Below, piece by piece: positions 9,218 through 19,142 of a DNA stretch of 64,000 bases. Within the stretch, counting starts at the first letter, position 1. Every line of letters begins with the position of its first letter. The notes beneath the pieces are model-generated. The model did no database searches. It had not been told where the DNA came from and was given only the letters and a program-made list of their open reading frames with translations. The stretch lies in NCBI RefSeq assembly GCF_963678635.1, contig NC_087071.1, positions 5,719,624 to 5,783,623 of the forward strand, written 5' to 3'. The translations under genes and the position numbers were made by a program. The stretch is from Symsagittifera roscoffensis. Lineage: Eukaryota > Xenacoelomorpha > Acoela > Convolutidae.

Positions 9218-9900
9218 AAAGGTAAGATTAAACAGATTGTATTCTAGGGGCAGAGCTGCGTACGGTTCTATTCAAAACTTGAGTAAAGCGAGTGGTTTAA
9301 TAAAAAGGAAAGTAGAAGCGTTTTTACAAACCAAGACATCGTACACAAAACTTGGTCCACCAATCAGGTGTTTCCGAAGACTTCAAGTTTTTTTCTAAAT
9401 ATATCAATGAAATCTGGTGTATGTTCTTGGCTTTTGTAGACAAGTTAGCTAGTCAAAACAATGGAGTCAAGTGTTTATTAGTTGCTGTAGATATTTTTTC
9501 GAGATTTTTCAGAGTTCAAACAATGAAAACAAAGTATGTCAAAGACACTTTACAAGCTTTCAGAAAAACGATTTCTCGAAAAAACACTCAAGAAAAACTT
9601 TGGGTTGATAAAAGATATACTGAACTTGAAAAAATTTTGAAAAATCTAGAAGCCACAGAAACGGATTTTTTTGCAAAAAGTTATGAAAAATATAAGATTC
9701 TGTCTGATTTTTTGGAAACAAAGAATATTATTTTTGATGACTACGCTTGCCTTAAAGTCCAGTTTTTGATATTCAAAGATGATGAATATGATTGGAGGTG
9801 TAGCAACTACCCATTCCGTCATGCAAAAACTCTTCACTGTGCAGTAAGAAAAGCATTTGCATACGGAACTTGGACTCGATGTTTTTTTAACAAATTGTAA
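9171..9900 (+). pseudogene. Unit 1: integrase N-terminal half fused in frame to the exonuclease-like C-terminus
   Basis: The integrase starts at ATG 9171 (MPKQKIEELGSLSKSEKVRL..). A frameshift near 9365 moves the reading to a frame that stays open from 9352 to 9900. That 182-codon frame contains the first part of the DDE core (LAFVDKLASQN, then VAVDIFSRFF). At 9604-9617 (VDK/RYTELEK) it crosses without a stop into the exonuclease-like C-terminus. The second half of the integrase, with the catalytic Glu, is absent from this unit and lies at 15.2 kb. The first-motif Asp position reads MFLAFVD, so that Asp appears mutated. Confidence 0.75.
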
Positions 9901-9978
9901 ATTAAATTAAATTAAATGTACTACCAATTTCATACTTCAATTAAGTTTTATTGTCAACTTTTTCTTTTCAGAGTTAAG

Positions 9979-10241
9979 ATGGTCGATCAATGTGACAAGC
10001 CCGTAAATTTAGGAAATTTTGTTTTTGCTGAAGAAAATCATGAACAAAAATCATGGAAACTGTTTGGACGTATATGTAATAGATCTCTTTCAGTTTTTTT
10101 GTGCCAATTTTTTGTTATAGTTTTGATGCTAGTATGTGCAATCGTCGACTTATGTTATCCACAACATGTGAAGAAACAACAGTTTGGGTAGCTCTCTTAT
10201 CAAGTACAGTCGGTTATATTCTACCTTCTCCAAAGCTATGA
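9979..10241 (+). pseudogene. Unit 2: small two-segment membrane protein, frameshifted
   Basis: The frame is open from the ATG at 9979 through the first membrane segment (FLCQFFVIVLMLVCAIV). A deletion near 10146 shifts the frame, and it ends at TAG near 10189. The original stop still overlaps the ATPase ATG (10238-10241). Confidence 0.7.
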
Positions 10242-10735
10242 ATAAAGTAAAATATATCAATGAACGAATTTTTATTTCGCTATTTGGACCAAGTGGATCT
10301 GGAAAATCTCATCTTATTTTTGATTAGTTGAAAATGGGTACTTTTCAACCAGCATTTAACAAAATTTTTTATTTGTATCATCATTATCAACCTCTTTATA
10401 GTCAAATGCAAAGAAAAAAAATTAAAACTATCCAAGGAGTAGATTTTGACTTGATTGAAAATCTTCCCAAAAACGGAACTAAAGTATTTGCTTATAATTG
10501 ATGATTTTTGTGAAGAAATTTCAAACTCCAAGCAATTCGTAAAAATTGCCACTGCTGGGAGAGACAGGGGACTGAATACAATATACATCAAAAACAATTT
10601 ATTTCATCAAACAAATTAGGAAGAGATGTAGGGTTACAAAATACACACATAGTCTTGTTCGAGTCGCCGAGGGATGTTTTACCCTTAAGTTCAACTAAAG
10701 GGTTACACTTGATATCTATCATCACCCTTTTGTCA
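10238..10735 (+). pseudogene. Unit 2: packaging ATPase fragment with early stop
   Basis: Walker A is intact here (GPSGSGKS). TAG at 10325-10327 follows about 29 codons in, a frameshift lies near 10482, and the C-terminal third is removed by the deletion shared with units 1 and 4. Confidence 0.75.
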
Positions 10736-10753
10736 TTCAACAATTGACATATT

Positions 10754-11164
10754 ATGGAACAGTGTGTTTTAATTCCGTACTCAGTTTATCAATCACAAAG
10801 TACACTTCTAAGAGAACGAAAGTTGGAAAAAAAGCAAGGAAAAGAGGAGATTGTACCAAAAAAGTTTGATTCTGTTTTCAGTGCTGTAAATGCGATGTTG
10901 AAAACGAGCAACGATAAGCACATCATTGATTTAGTCTTGAATTTTTCTAGAATTAAACTCAGCCAGTCAGACAATATTATTTTAGATAATCGAGATACAA
11001 AAGAATCTATTGTAGACTTTGTGTGTGCACTAAAGCGAAAAAACACCGATTTTTAATATATTTACTTTACTATTTTGGAGGCAAGTCAACTTCCTCCTAA
11101 ACTTGTTATAAACAAGAATGCCAAAGCAAAAGATAGAGGAACTTGGATCCCTTTCAAAATCTGA
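10754..11164 (+). pseudogene. Unit 2: conserved gene of about 136 codons, one stop
   Basis: This is the same gene as 8807-9217, opening MEQCVLIPYSVYQSQ. It is open to a TAA at about 11054-11056, after which homology continues in the same frame to the usual end that overlaps the integrase start at 11118. Confidence 0.65.
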
Positions 11165-11837
11165 AAAGGTAAGACTAAACAGATTGTATTCTAGGGGCAG
11201 AGCTGTGTACGGTTCTATTCAAAACTTGAGTAAAACGAGTGGTTTAACGAAAAGGAAAGTAAAAACGTTTTTACAAACCAAGACATCGTATACAAAACTT
11301 GGTCCACCAATCAGATAATTCCGAAGACTTCAAGCTTTTTTCTAAGTATATCAATAAAATCTGGGTTATAGACTTGGCTTTTATAGACAAGTTAGCCAGT
11401 CAAAAGAATGGAGTCAAGTATTTATTAGTTGCTGTAGATATTTTTTTGAGATTTTCCAGAGTTCAACAATGAAAACAAAGTATGCAAAAGACACTTTACA
11501 AGCTTTCAGAAAACGATTTCTCGAAAAAACACTCCTGAAAAACTTTGGGTTGATAAAAAAATATACTGATCTTGAAAAAATATTGAAAAATCTAGAAGCC
11601 ACAGAAACGTATTTTTTTGCAAAATGTTATGAAAAATGTAAGATTCTGTCTGATTTTTTGCAAACAAAGAATATTAATTTCGATGACTACGCTTGCCTTA
11701 AAGTTCAGTTTTCGATATTCAAAGATGAAGAATATGATTGGAGGTGTAGCAACTACCCATTCCGTCATGCAAAAACTCTTCACTGTGCAGAAAGAAAAGC
11801 TTTTGCATACGGAACATGGACTCGATGTTTTTTTTAA
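11118..11837 (+). pseudogene. Unit 2: integrase N-terminal half fused to exonuclease-like C-terminus, broken
   Basis: The integrase starts at 11118 and stops at 11316-11318 (PPIR then TAA). Core sequence (LAFIDKLASQ, VAVDIF) follows in another frame. A frame open 11469-11837 carries the end of the core and continues through the junction at 11564 into the exonuclease-like C-terminus. The junction is the same as in unit 1. Confidence 0.7.
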
Positions 11838-11925
11838 AAAATTGTAAATTAAATTAAGCTTAATGTACTACCAATTTCATACTTCAATTAAATTTTAGTG
11901 TCAACTTTTTCTTTTCAGAGTTAAG

Positions 11926-12189
11926 ATGGTCGATCAATTTGACAAGCCCGTAAATTTAGGAAATTTTGTTTTTGATGAAGAAAATTATGAACGAAAATCA
12001 TGGAAATTATTTGGACGTAGATGTAATAGATCTCTTTTAGTTTTTTTGTGCCAATTTTTTGTTATAGTTTTGATGCTAGTATGTGCAATCGTTCGAATTA
12101 TGTTATCCACAACTTGTGAAGAAACAACAGTCTGGGTAGCTGTCTTATCAAGTACAGTCGGTTATATTCTACCTTCTCCAAAGCTATGA
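11926..12189 (+). CDS. Unit 3: small two-segment membrane protein, 87 aa, the only intact copy
   Basis: It opens MVDQFDKPVNLGNFVFDEEN and runs to TGA at 12187-12189. The first hydrophobic segment is at about residues 38-58 (LLVFLCQFFVIVLMLVCAIV) and the second at about 68-84 (TTVWVAVLSSTVGYILPSP). The stop overlaps the ATPase start as ATGA, suggesting coupled expression. Two-pass small membrane proteins adjacent to the ATPase are common in Polinton-type viruses, but the role is not established. Confidence 0.6.
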   Translation: MVDQFDKPVNLGNFVFDEENYERKSWKLFGRRCNRSLLVFLCQFFVIVLMLVCAIVRIMLSTTCEETTVWVAVLSSTVGYILPSPKL

Positions 12190-12856
12190 ACAAAACAATA
12201 TCTACCAATGAACGAATTTTTATTTCGCCATTTGGACCAAGTAGATCTGGAAAATCTCATCCTAATTTTGATTGGTTGAAAATTGGTACTTTTCAACCAG
12301 CATTCAACAAAAATTTTTATTTTTATCAACATTATCAACCACTTTATAGTCAAATGCAAAGAAAAAACCTTAGAATTATTCAAGGAGTAGATTTTGAGGT
12401 GATTGAAAAACTTCCCAATAATGGAACTAAGTATTTTCTTATATTTGATGATTCTTGTGAAAAAATTTCAAACTCCAAATAATTTGTAAAAATTGCCACT
12501 GCTGGGAGACACAGGGGACTGAATACAATATACATCAAAAACATTTTTTTTTTCATCAAAGCAAATTAGGAAGAGATGTAGAGTTACAAAATACACACAT
12601 AGTCTTGTTCGAGTCGCCGAGGGATGTTTTACAAATCAATACATTAAGTCAACAACTAGGTCTAGGTTTTCAATTGAAAGATTGGTATCAAGATGCAACA
12701 TCCGTTGCTTATGGTCATTTACTTATTGATTTAACCCCAAAAACAGTTGATTCACTTATGCATTGCTCTAATAGTGGCTCAGTCCTAACAAAATTTTACT
12801 TACCAGCTGGAATAGAGACAAAATTTTTGGACGATGAGTACACAATACTTCTCTAA
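12186..12856 (+). pseudogene. Unit 3: packaging ATPase, the only copy with its C-terminus
   Basis: The ATG at 12186 opens the frame. Walker A reads GPSRSGKS (Gly to Arg) and Walker B LLIFDDS-like (FLIFDDS). TAA at 12480-12482 interrupts it, and a frameshift in a T-run at 12545-12552 follows. The C-terminal region is open 12605-12856 (LQINTLSQQLGLGFQ.., DWYQDATSVAYGHLLIDL) and is absent from units 1, 2 and 4. Unit 3 therefore keeps the ancestral gene structure. Confidence 0.8.
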
Positions 12857-12909
12857 TCTCCTTATATTTCAAAAATTTTCCCAAATTCATTCATAATTGC
12901 CCAAAAAAT

Positions 12910-13052
12910 TTCATTCAGTTTCTGAGCGAGTGTTTTGTAAACCTATTAAGAGGAGAGCTTCGAGATCTTCGGAAAGAAGACGTAGTAAAATATCGAAATC
13001 AAGTTTCAGAACTAAGACAAAAAAGAACTCCTCTACACAAAAGAAGAAATAA
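12910..13052 (+). CDS. Unit 3: basic Ser/Arg/Lys-rich segment (ATPase tail or separate small protein)
   Basis: A frame ending in TAA at 13050-13052 encodes KPIKRRASRSSERRRSKISK and then a Lys/Ser/Thr-rich tail. It starts 55 bp after the ATPase stop and has no ATG, so it may be a C-terminal extension of the ATPase cut off by the stop at 12854, or a small DNA-binding core protein. Another frame over the same DNA is also open but less biased. This segment is missing from the other units because the shared deletion ends exactly at its stop codon. Confidence 0.4.
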
Positions 13053-13122
13053 TTTAAGTTCAACTAAAGGGTTACAATTGATATCTATCATCACCCCTTT
13101 TGTCATTCAACGATTGACATAT

Positions 13123-13533
13123 TATGGAACAGTTTGTTTTATTTCCGTACTCAGTTTATCAATCACAAAGTACACTTCCAAGAGAACGAAAATTGGAACA
13201 AAAGCAAGAAAAAGAGGAGATTGTACCAAAAAAAATTTGATTCTGTATTCAGTGCTGTAAATACGAGGTTGAAAACGAGCAACAATAAGCACATCATTGA
13301 TTTAGTTTTGAATTCTTCTAGAATTAAACTCAGCCAGTCAGACAGTAATATATTAGATAATCGAGGTACAAAAGAATCTTTTGTAGACTTCGTGTAGGCA
13401 CTAAAGCAAAAATTTACCGATTTTCCAGATATTTACTTTACCATTTTGGAAGCAAGTCAACTTCCTCCTAAACTTGTTATTAACAAGAATGCCAACGCAA
13501 AAGATAGAGGAACTTGGATCCCTTTAAAAATCT
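13123..13533 (+). pseudogene. Unit 3: conserved gene of about 136 codons, broken
   Basis: This is a homologue of 8807-9217. It has a frameshift in the first 30 codons and TAG near 13396-13398, and it ends overlapping the integrase start at 13489. Confidence 0.65.
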
Positions 13534-14190
13534 GAAAAGGTAAGACTAAACAGATTGTATTCTAGGGGCAGAGCTGCGTACGGTTCTATTCAAAACTTGA
13601 GTAAAGCGAGTGGTTTAACAAAAAGGAAAGTAGAAACGTTCTTACAAACCAAAACATCGTATACAAAACTTGGTCCACCAATCAGGTGTTTCCGAAGACT
13701 TCAAGTTTTTTTCTAAATATATCATTGAAATCTGGTGTATGTACTTGGCTTTTGTAGACAAGTTAGCTAGTCAAAACAATGGAGTCAAGTTTTTTTTAGT
13801 TGCTGTAGATATTATTTCGAGATTGTTCAGAGTTCAAACAATGAAAAAAAGTATGCCAACGACACTTTACAAGCTTTCAGAAAAACGATTTCTCGAAAAA
13901 ACACTCCTGAAAAACTGTGGGTTGATAAAAGATATACTGAACTTGAAAAAATATTGAAAAATCTAGAAGCCACAGAAACGGACTTTTTTGCAAAAGGTTA
14001 TGAAAATTGTAAGATTCTGTCTGAATTTTTGGATACAAAGAAATTTAATTTCGATGACTACGCTTGCCCTAAAGTTCAGTTTTTGATATTCAAAGATGAA
14101 GAATATGATTGGAGGTGTAGCAACTACCCATTTCGTCATGCAAAAACTCTTCACTGTGCAAAAAGAAAAGCATTTGCATACGGAACATGA
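13489..14190 (+). pseudogene. Unit 3: integrase N-terminal half fused to exonuclease-like C-terminus, broken
   Basis: The start at 13489 (MPTQKIEELGSL) is followed by an early stop. The core segment is open 13670-13957 (LAFVDKLASQN, VAVDIIS), and the exonuclease-like C-terminus follows the junction near 13935 and is open to 14190. The first-motif Asp is replaced in MYLAFVD. The structure is the same as in units 1 and 2. Confidence 0.7.
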
Positions 14191-14287
14191 ACTCAATGTT
14201 TTTTTAACAAATTTTAATTAAATTAATCTTAATGTTATACCATTTTCAAACTTCACTCAAATTTTATTGTCATTTTTCAGGGTTAAG

Positions 14288-14550
14288 ATGGTCGATCAAT
14301 GTGACAAGCCCGTAAATTTAGGAAATTTTGTTTTTGATGAAGAAAATCATGAAAAAAGTCATGGAAATTGTTTGGACGTACATGTAATAGATCTGTTTTT
14401 GTTTTTTTGTGCCAATGTTTTGTTATAGTTTTGATGCTAGTATGTGCAATCGTTCGAATTATATTATCCACAACATGTGAAGAAACAACAGTTTGGGTAG
14501 CTCTCTTATCAAGTACAGTCGGTTATATTCTACCTTCTCCAAAGCTATGA
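14288..14550 (+). pseudogene. Unit 4: small two-segment membrane protein, one frameshift
   Basis: It starts MVDQCDKPVNLGNFVFDEEN. One frameshift near 14352 separates it from the second half, which is open to the TGA at 14548-14550. That stop overlaps the ATPase ATG at 14547. Confidence 0.7.
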
Positions 14551-15040
14551 CTAAAATAATATCAACCAATGAACAAATTTTTATTTCGCTAGTTGGACCA
14601 AGTGGATCTGGGAAATCTCATCTTATTTTTGATTGGTTGAAAATTGGTACTTTTCAACCAGCATTCAACCAAATTTTTTGTTTTTATCAACATTATCAAA
14701 CTTTTTATAGTGAAATGCAAAGAAAACTCCTTAAAATTATCCAAGGAGTAGATTTTGACTTGATGGAAAATCTTCCCAATAACGGAACTAAGTAGTTACT
14801 TATATTTGATGATTCTTGTGAAGAAATTTCAAACTTCAAACAATTTGTAAAAATTGCCACTGCTGGGAGACACAGGGGACTGAATACAATATACATCAAA
14901 AACAATTTATTTCATCAAAGCAATTAGGGAGAGATGTAAAGTTACAAAATTTACACATAGTCTTGTTCGAGTCGCCGAGGGATGTTTTACCCTTAAGTTC
15001 AACTGAAGGGTTACACTTGATATCTATCATCACCCCTTTT
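14547..15040 (+). pseudogene. Unit 4: packaging ATPase fragment
   Basis: Walker A GPSGSGKS is intact. The frame is open 14547-14792 and stops at TAG 14793-14795, just before Walker B (LIFDDS). The C-terminal third is missing through the same deletion as in units 1 and 2. Confidence 0.75.
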
Positions 15041-15063
15041 GTCATTCAACGATTGACATATTA

Positions 15064-15178
15064 TGGAACAGTTCGTTTTAATTCCGTACTCATTTTATCA
15101 ATCACAAAGTACACTTCCAAGAGAACAAAATTTGGAACAAAAGCAAAGAAAATAGGAGAATGTACCAAAACAAATTTG
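15064..15178 (+). pseudogene. Unit 4: start of the conserved 136-codon gene, truncated
   Basis: The first 35 or so codons (MEQFVLIPYS..) are present. A deletion then removes the rest of this gene and the integrase N-terminal half, and the sequence jumps to the integrase C-terminal half at about 15180. Confidence 0.6.
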
Positions 15179-15179
15179 C

Positions 15180-15650
15180 AAGGGGAAAGACATTGAAGTT
15201 TACTCAACAATGAGTGAAACAAAAGCTGCGTTTGCAGAGAGAGCAATTCAGTCTAAAAAACATATAATATATCGTTACATTGAAGATCATGGTGAAAAAA
15301 TTGTCCCCAAATTGCAACAATTTGTTTCTACATTGAACTGTCGAAAAAATCGATCAATTGGAAAATCTCCCAGAGATGTGAAAAAAACAGTGATTTTTTA
15401 TCATTATTGTATAACAAATCGTTCAATAAATATACTACACCAAAATTCAAAACTGGTGATAAAGTTAGAATTTCGAAAATTGATATTCCGTTCCGAAAAG
15501 GATACATGCCACAGTTTACAGATGAAGTTTTTGAATTTTCGGCAATATCTACAAAAAAACTCCTACATACATCCTTAAATATCTCGAAAAAAAAGATTTT
15601 CTGGAAAAGTTTTAAGAAAAAGAGTTGAGAAAATTAAAGGTGAGTCATTT
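15180..15650 (+). pseudogene. Polinton integrase C-terminal half (catalytic Glu region and C-terminal domain)
   Basis: The frame from before the ATG at 15210 to about 15395 contains STMSETKAAFAERAIQ, with the catalytic Glu of the DDE core, followed by KSPRDV. After a frameshift near 15400 the chromodomain/SH3-like C-terminal part (TPKFKTGDKVRISKID) is open 15407-15628. Together with the fragments at 9171, 11118 and 13489 this accounts for a whole retrovirus-type (rve) integrase, but no single copy is complete. The Polinton integrase family assignment is secure. Confidence 0.85.
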
Positions 15651-15679
15651 TTTAAGTTGAATTTCTATCGATCATTGTC

Positions 15680-16509
15680 ATGGATTCTTTTACTATTGAG
15701 CTAGTTTCTAATGCTTCTTTTAATTGTTATCCGAATAATAGTCTTATTTCCTTTACAAATTTTCTACCGGAACAAATACATCTAAAAAGAGAACGGGAGG
15801 TTGCTTTTTCAGAAATATCGTACCCTTCATTGTACTAAAACGTTACAGAGTAAAAGTATATTTTCATAGATGGACGAGAAAGTCCTGAGGAAAAAAGAAA
15901 GATTCAACCGATGCATATAGAACCTGGATTGTATCCAAGTTTTGTTGATATAGTTGTAGCCATGAATGACAAAGTTCGAAAAGATATAGGAGCACAAAAA
16001 TAAGAATTTAACGGAATTTATGTATCAGTAGATAAGATTACACAAAAAGTTGCTATTCATTTACCTGAGGATCAATTAGTGTTTATAATTCAAAGTGCTG
16101 CTTTGAGTCACAATTTCGGTTGTGATTTAGAACAAAATCAGACAGGTGTTTTAATGAAAGGAAAAGGACCATATTATCCTCAATATTCTTACGACATTAT
16201 AAGAATACATTCCCTAATGATTTATAGTGATAATATAGAATATAATATAGTAGGCGATACCAAAACTCCTTTACTGCGTTGTATTCCTTTGATTTCCAAA
16301 GTATAAAAAATGGAGACATAAAATCTACAGGACAGTACATGAATTATCAATCCTTCACAAATCTACAATTTAAAAAATTATTAAAAAACTTTTTCCACAG
16401 CATAAAAGTGGAACTGAGGGATACTACTGGTGAAAAAACTCCTTTTGTGTCCGTGAGAATTACACGAGTTGTTCTCTTGTTTCACAAGATTTCGGGTAAT
16501 CATTTTTGA
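15680..16509 (+). pseudogene. Polinton minor capsid (penton-like) protein, broken
   Basis: From the ATG at 15680 the frame opens MDSFTIELVSNASFNCYPNN, the typical beginning of the Polinton penton-like single jelly-roll protein that would sit at virion vertices. Stops occur at about 15836, 15848 and 16002. The middle part is open 16079-16303, and the end (VELRDTTGEK.. VRITRVVLLF) lies in a shifted frame to 16507-16509. The order integrase, penton, basic protein, major capsid, protease matches known Polinton layouts. Confidence 0.75.
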
Positions 16510-16526
16510 TTTACACTTCACACGAA

Positions 16527-16889
16527 ATGGTTGCTCAAAGTTCAGCTAATTTTCCTATTTTTTGTGGAACTGCAAGACAGCGTGGAAGAGGTTTTGGGGC
16601 TCTTGCACAAACTCTTTGGAGAACTGCAATTCCCTTTATTAAAAAATACATAATCCCAGCTGAACAAATAATCGGAGCAAATTTATTTGAAATTGCTGAC
16701 CCAGAGATTGGAGAAGTTGTCAGTGGACGCAAAAAACTCAAAACACTTGCAAAAGATGTTGGAACAAAAACAGTTTGAAAACAGTTGGGAGGTGGAAAAA
16801 AGAGATCCAAGCGTAAAACAGAAAGAGCCATTTCTCGAAAAAGTAGTTCAAAATCACTCGCTCTCGCAAAGACATTTTTGACAAGATAA
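16527..16889 (+). pseudogene. Polinton small basic virion protein (adenovirus Mu/pVI-like), one stop
   Basis: The ATG at 16527 opens a frame with an amphipathic middle (ALAQTLWRTAIPFIKKYIIP, then IIGANLFEIAD). After one TGA at 16776-16778 comes a Gly-Gly-Gly and Lys/Arg/Ser-rich tail (GGGKKRSKRK) to TAA at 16887-16889. Polintons and adenoviruses place such a basic, possibly membrane-active or DNA-condensing, minor virion protein just before the major capsid gene. A single nonsense mutation separates it from an intact frame. Confidence 0.6.
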
Positions 16890-16890
16890 A

Positions 16891-17228
16891 ATGAGTGCAA
16901 TTCAAAGTAGTCTTTTTCGGTACGGAGCTTCTACAAATTTGTCTTTGGAGGTTTTTGATAAAGTCCCAGTTTTGGAAACAATTTCGTCATACATACAAGA
17001 AGTATTTCCCAATACTTCTCTAGATGAAAGCAGTATTGAGTTTGAATTTGAGACGGACCGTAATTTTATTTGTATATGCGTGATACCCACCTCAGTTTGA
17101 AGCTTCAGTTATTCAAAGGAAGATTGTTTGAAGCTTTTGAAAAAAAAAGCAGAACATAAAGCAAAATCGGAGGAAGATTCAGCTGAGGAACCACAAACTT
17201 ATTCAACTTATGTAAACAATCTTTAAGT
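16891..17228 (+). pseudogene. Polinton major capsid protein, N-terminal part
   Basis: The ATG at 16891 follows the previous stop by one base. The frame has FEFETDRN and ends with a frameshift at about 17075-17085; coding continues in another frame (RDTHLSLKLQLFKG, then KKKAEHKAKSEE) to YSTYVNN, where the LINE interrupts it. The C-terminal part resumes at 21.04 kb. The family is the double jelly-roll capsid protein of Polintons (C. elegans F54H12.2-like). Confidence 0.75.
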
Positions 17229-17368
17229 CATCTCAAGCTCTCGGAACTCCAAACGGGTTCCATGGCGAGAGGTGACTTCTCATCTAAATACCGCTACCAG
17301 CTGGTAGCCCGATAGTAAATCACAACAATAAATATTCCCAAAAAAAACATTCAAACAGCCCCAAATAA

Positions 17369-18020
17369 ATGAGTTCTAAAATGGAAAATAACAAAAGATG
17401 CAAAACATGCTCAAAATCCATAAACGAAAGAGACGCAGTATATAACTGTGTGTCATGTGGCGAAAGTATGCACATGACTACAAACTGTACAGACTTGAAA
17501 ATGCCATAAACGTATCGAAACAACTGAACTCAAGGAAGCGATGATTGAAATCAAACCAAAAAAAATGCAACAAAAACAAGTTGCGCCAGAAGCGAAAAAA
17601 CCCACACCCAAAAACGGGAAAGCATCCCAAAAAGAATACGATGGCATACGCAGAAGAGGCATTACCGAGTCAGAGGCAACAGACGCCAGGTCAAGAGCAG
17701 ACGAAGATATGCAAGAAGTGATTCATCTTCTTGATGTGATGGACGTCAAGTGCCCAATAATTGATCTCAGAAGACTCAAAAAATACGCGGAAAATAAAAA
17801 TCGTCCGTTAGTTCTAAGAGTCTCTGCCCCATGGGAGAAACGAAGAATCCTTCTTTCTCTACACAAGCTCAAAGGCTACGAACACAAAGTATTCATAAGC
17901 AAAGAGCTAACACCTGATGAACAGGAAATCGAAAAAAAACATGATTAAAACAAGACGTGATCTCATTCAATCCGGAAAGTTCGAGAGCACACAACTGCGA
18001 CTAAATCTAAAATTTTTTAG
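17369..18020 (+). pseudogene. LINE ORF1: PHD-like zinc finger and nucleic-acid-binding region
   Basis: The ATG at 17369 opens a Cys-rich finger (CKTCSK.. VYNCVSCGESMH..) of the PHD type found in CR1-like ORF1 proteins. A frameshift near 17500 leads to the main frame 17541-17948, with a basic/Gln-rich linker and an RNA-binding-like region (PLVLRVSAPWEKRRILL). A TAA at 17946 interrupts it; homologous coding continues to about 18020. ORF1 proteins chaperone the LINE RNA. Confidence 0.65.
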
Positions 18021-18104
18021 AAAAACTGAAAACGTCTGGGTAGAGGTAAGACCCGATGACGATTCAGCCTGACTAACCCAAAAACATAAACTGTATCAAC
18101 AATA

Positions 18105-19142
18105 CTCACCTTTAATGTAAGAAGTTTAATGGAAATGTCACGGCGAACTTGTTTAGCAAATGCAATCTGTTTTTCAAATAAACATGATATTTTATGCCTA
18201 ACTGAAACATGGCTGACTGATGAAGTAAGATCCGAAACTCTTTTCATACCAGAATTCGAAATATACAGATGTGATCGACCATCCAAAAATTACCAGACGA
18301 AACCTGGCGGTGTCTTTACTGCCATCAGAAACAACTCTAAACATCAACATGTACCGATAAACTCAAATATTGAACAAATTACATTGAGACTAATTGATTT
18401 CGAAAATATATCTTCTCTCATTTGCTGTGTTTATTGCCCACCAAAAGATAGCACACATAGACCAACAGCCTTTTCTATTGTTGATTTTCTAACCAAAATT
18501 AGTGCAACTGCAAAAGAATTGAATTGTGAAAAAATTATGATAACTGGAGATATAAATTTTTCGAAAACTGACTGGAAAGCAATGGCATCAGATGATCCCG
18601 AGGAAGATCTAATCCTTGAAACTTTACTTGATCACAATTTTGAACAATTATTGGCACCTGAGAAAGCAAAAAGCTTAGATGTCTTCCTAGTCAACAACCC
18701 CTCCCTAATCATTAACTCAATCATTGATGAAAGTGTTAATAAAATGTATTCAATAGAAAATAAGAACCTCAGTGATCACAATGCCTTTACAACAGAAATC
18801 AATCTGAACCAAAGGCTAATTGAAACAAGAAGTGATGACAAAGTAAAATATGCATTCAAAAGAGCAGATTGGAGTGCAATCAAAACTACAATAGTCAATA
18901 ATCCCTTCACACCGTTTTGCTGTAGTAACTGCGATTTTTTACTTGATCAAGGGTACACCTGGCTTTGGAGAATTCTGAAAGAAAATATACCTAGAGTAAC
19001 AGAACATAGAGCCACACTCCCCCTTGGATCACACCCCCAACCTCCCACCTTATTAAGCGCAAAGAAACTTTACTTCGGAAACAGCACTCCTGTCCAAAAC
19101 CAGAAATTCTATCTAAAACTACAAACTCAGAAGAAAAAATAG
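18105..19142 (+). pseudogene. LINE ORF2, endonuclease part
   Basis: This is an apurinic-type (EEP) endonuclease that nicks the target. Motifs visible are FNVRSL at the start, TETWL (catalytic Glu), ITGDINFSKTDW (Asp, Asn) and LSDHNAF (Asp, His). The frame is open to TAG at 19140-19142, where a one-base shift in an A-run breaks it. The linker in the next frame continues to a TAA near 19335. Confidence 0.85.

Larger units (their letters stand above)
7677..15180. repeat. Tandem array of a Polinton gene module: three full units and one partial
   Basis: Units begin at the TACTGAACTT word at 7677, 9618, 11564 (TACTGATCTT) and 13935, giving lengths of 1941, 1946 and 2371 bp plus a partial unit of about 1.25 kb. 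Each full unit contains, in order, the C-terminal part of the exonuclease-like gene, a small membrane protein, packaging ATPase, a conserved gene of about 136 codons and the integrase N-terminal half. The integrase then fuses to the exonuclease-like tail that opens the next unit. Unit 3 is longer because units 1, 2 and 4 share one deletion (equivalent to 12633-13052). The units are very similar but carry different point mutations and indels. Confidence 0.9.

Noticed and set aside
9646-14196. Minus-strand frames beginning MKSFCMTEWVV in each unit
   Set aside because: They are antisense shadows of the exonuclease-like C-terminus and recur only because the module is repeated.
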